A stretch of DNA of 5,727 bases, taken from Pseudonocardiales bacterium (GTDB taxonomy: Bacteria; Actinomycetota; Actinomycetes; Mycobacteriales; Jatrophihabitantaceae). Positions 5,480 through 5,727 of this stretch are shown one piece after another. Numbering within the stretch: the stretch's first letter is position 1; each line of letters opens with the position of its first letter. Where the stretch lies: positions 1 to 5,727 of the forward strand of contig JAVEEO010000225.1 in NCBI GenBank assembly GCA_030840415.1, written 5' to 3'. The position numbers and the translations under genes were made by a program. Under the pieces are notes generated by a model. That model did no database searches and was not told the origin of the DNA. It saw nothing but the letters and a program-made list of their open reading frames with translations.

Positions 5480-5727
5480 TCAGGCCACCGGCTCGGCAGC
5501 CCGGGCCCGCAGTGCCGGGCGTACCGGTGGCAGCCGGCCGCCGGCCGCCTCGACCTCGCCCCGCCGGGTCCGCAGCGCCAGGGCTGCCGCGGCCATCGCG
5601 ACGGTGAGCTGGATTCCGTCGTAGCCGTAGTAGAAGAAGGTCGCGAAGGCGACGAACAGCGTCGCGTGCACCCACAGGTCGGCCTGCTTGCGGGCCTTCC
5701 AGCTCTGCAGCACGACGACGCCGAAGA
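5480..5727 (-). CDS. Polytopic membrane protein, C-terminal part (possible Wzy/O-antigen-ligase-like)
   Basis: The minus strand is open from the right edge to TGA at 5482-5480, giving 81 visible residues; the gene starts outside the window. An internal GTG at 5713-5711 is not a convincing start because the frame continues beyond it as FGVV. The visible part holds two likely membrane helices, WVHATLFVAFATFFYYGYD (about 18-36) and IQLTVAMAAAALALRT (about 39-53). A hydrophilic Arg/Ala/Pro/Glu tail of about 28 residues follows, probably cytoplasmic. Multi-helix proteins ending this way include O-antigen polymerases/ligases, and this cluster has no other polymerase in view, so a Wzy role is a reasonable guess. 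No diagnostic motif is visible; an acyltransferase or unrelated membrane protein is possible. It converges on the Alg13-like gene with a 7-base gap. Confidence 0.6.
   Translation of the reverse strand, partial: FGVVVLQSWKARKQADLWVHATLFVAFATFFYYGYDGIQLTVAMAAAALALRTRRGEVEAAGGRLPPVRPALRARAAEPVA

Noticed and set aside
5500..5522. GCCCGG...CCGGGC hairpin as a terminator for the convergent pair.
   Set aside because: The stem is only 6 bp with a 10-base loop and lies inside the minus-strand coding sequence; it is not distinguishable from GC-rich background.

Overview
The window is very GC-rich, with strong G/C bias at third codon positions, GTG as well as ATG starts, and tightly packed genes. This points to a high-GC actinobacterium; the genus cannot be fixed from the sequence. 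The content is part of an exopolysaccharide or capsule gene cluster of the Wzx/Wzy type.

Left block (1-2532, + strand): the last 55 codons of a UDP-glucose 4-epimerase (GalE-like sugar-nucleotide enzyme); a CDP-alcohol phosphatidyltransferase-family membrane enzyme with a perfect catalytic signature (203-991); and a Wzx-type polysaccharide flippase (988-2532) that overlaps the preceding gene by ATGA. A 13-bp GC hairpin starts on the flippase stop codon and probably ends this transcript.

Middle block (about 2599-5472, + strand): an AT-rich promoter-like island and a short leader with a possible 10-codon upstream ORF lead into a Wzz-type chain-length regulator fused to a BY-kinase-like domain. 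That domain has lost its Walker A lysine, its Walker A' aspartates and any C-terminal tyrosine cluster, so it looks like a pseudokinase. Next come the two halves of a split glycosyltransferase, an Alg14/PssD-like membrane-anchor subunit and an Alg13/PssE-like GT28 subunit. Their junction carries an imperfect tandem duplication (4818-4914) of a compact module containing a stop, a Shine-Dalgarno and a start. This duplication supplies the last 18 residues of the first protein and the ribosome binding site and first codons of the second.

Right edge (5480-5727, - strand): the C-terminal end of a convergent polytopic membrane protein, possibly the Wzy/O-antigen-ligase-like polymerase. Only 7 bases separate it from the Alg13-like gene.

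Together the genes suggest this scheme: sugar nucleotide supply (GalE), repeat-unit assembly on the lipid carrier (Alg14/Alg13-like pair), possible phospho-alcohol modification (CDP-alcohol transferase), flipping (Wzx), then polymerisation and length control (Wzz-like protein, perhaps the right-edge membrane protein). The most notable features are the duplicated junction module, the pseudokinase Wzz and the leader ORF.
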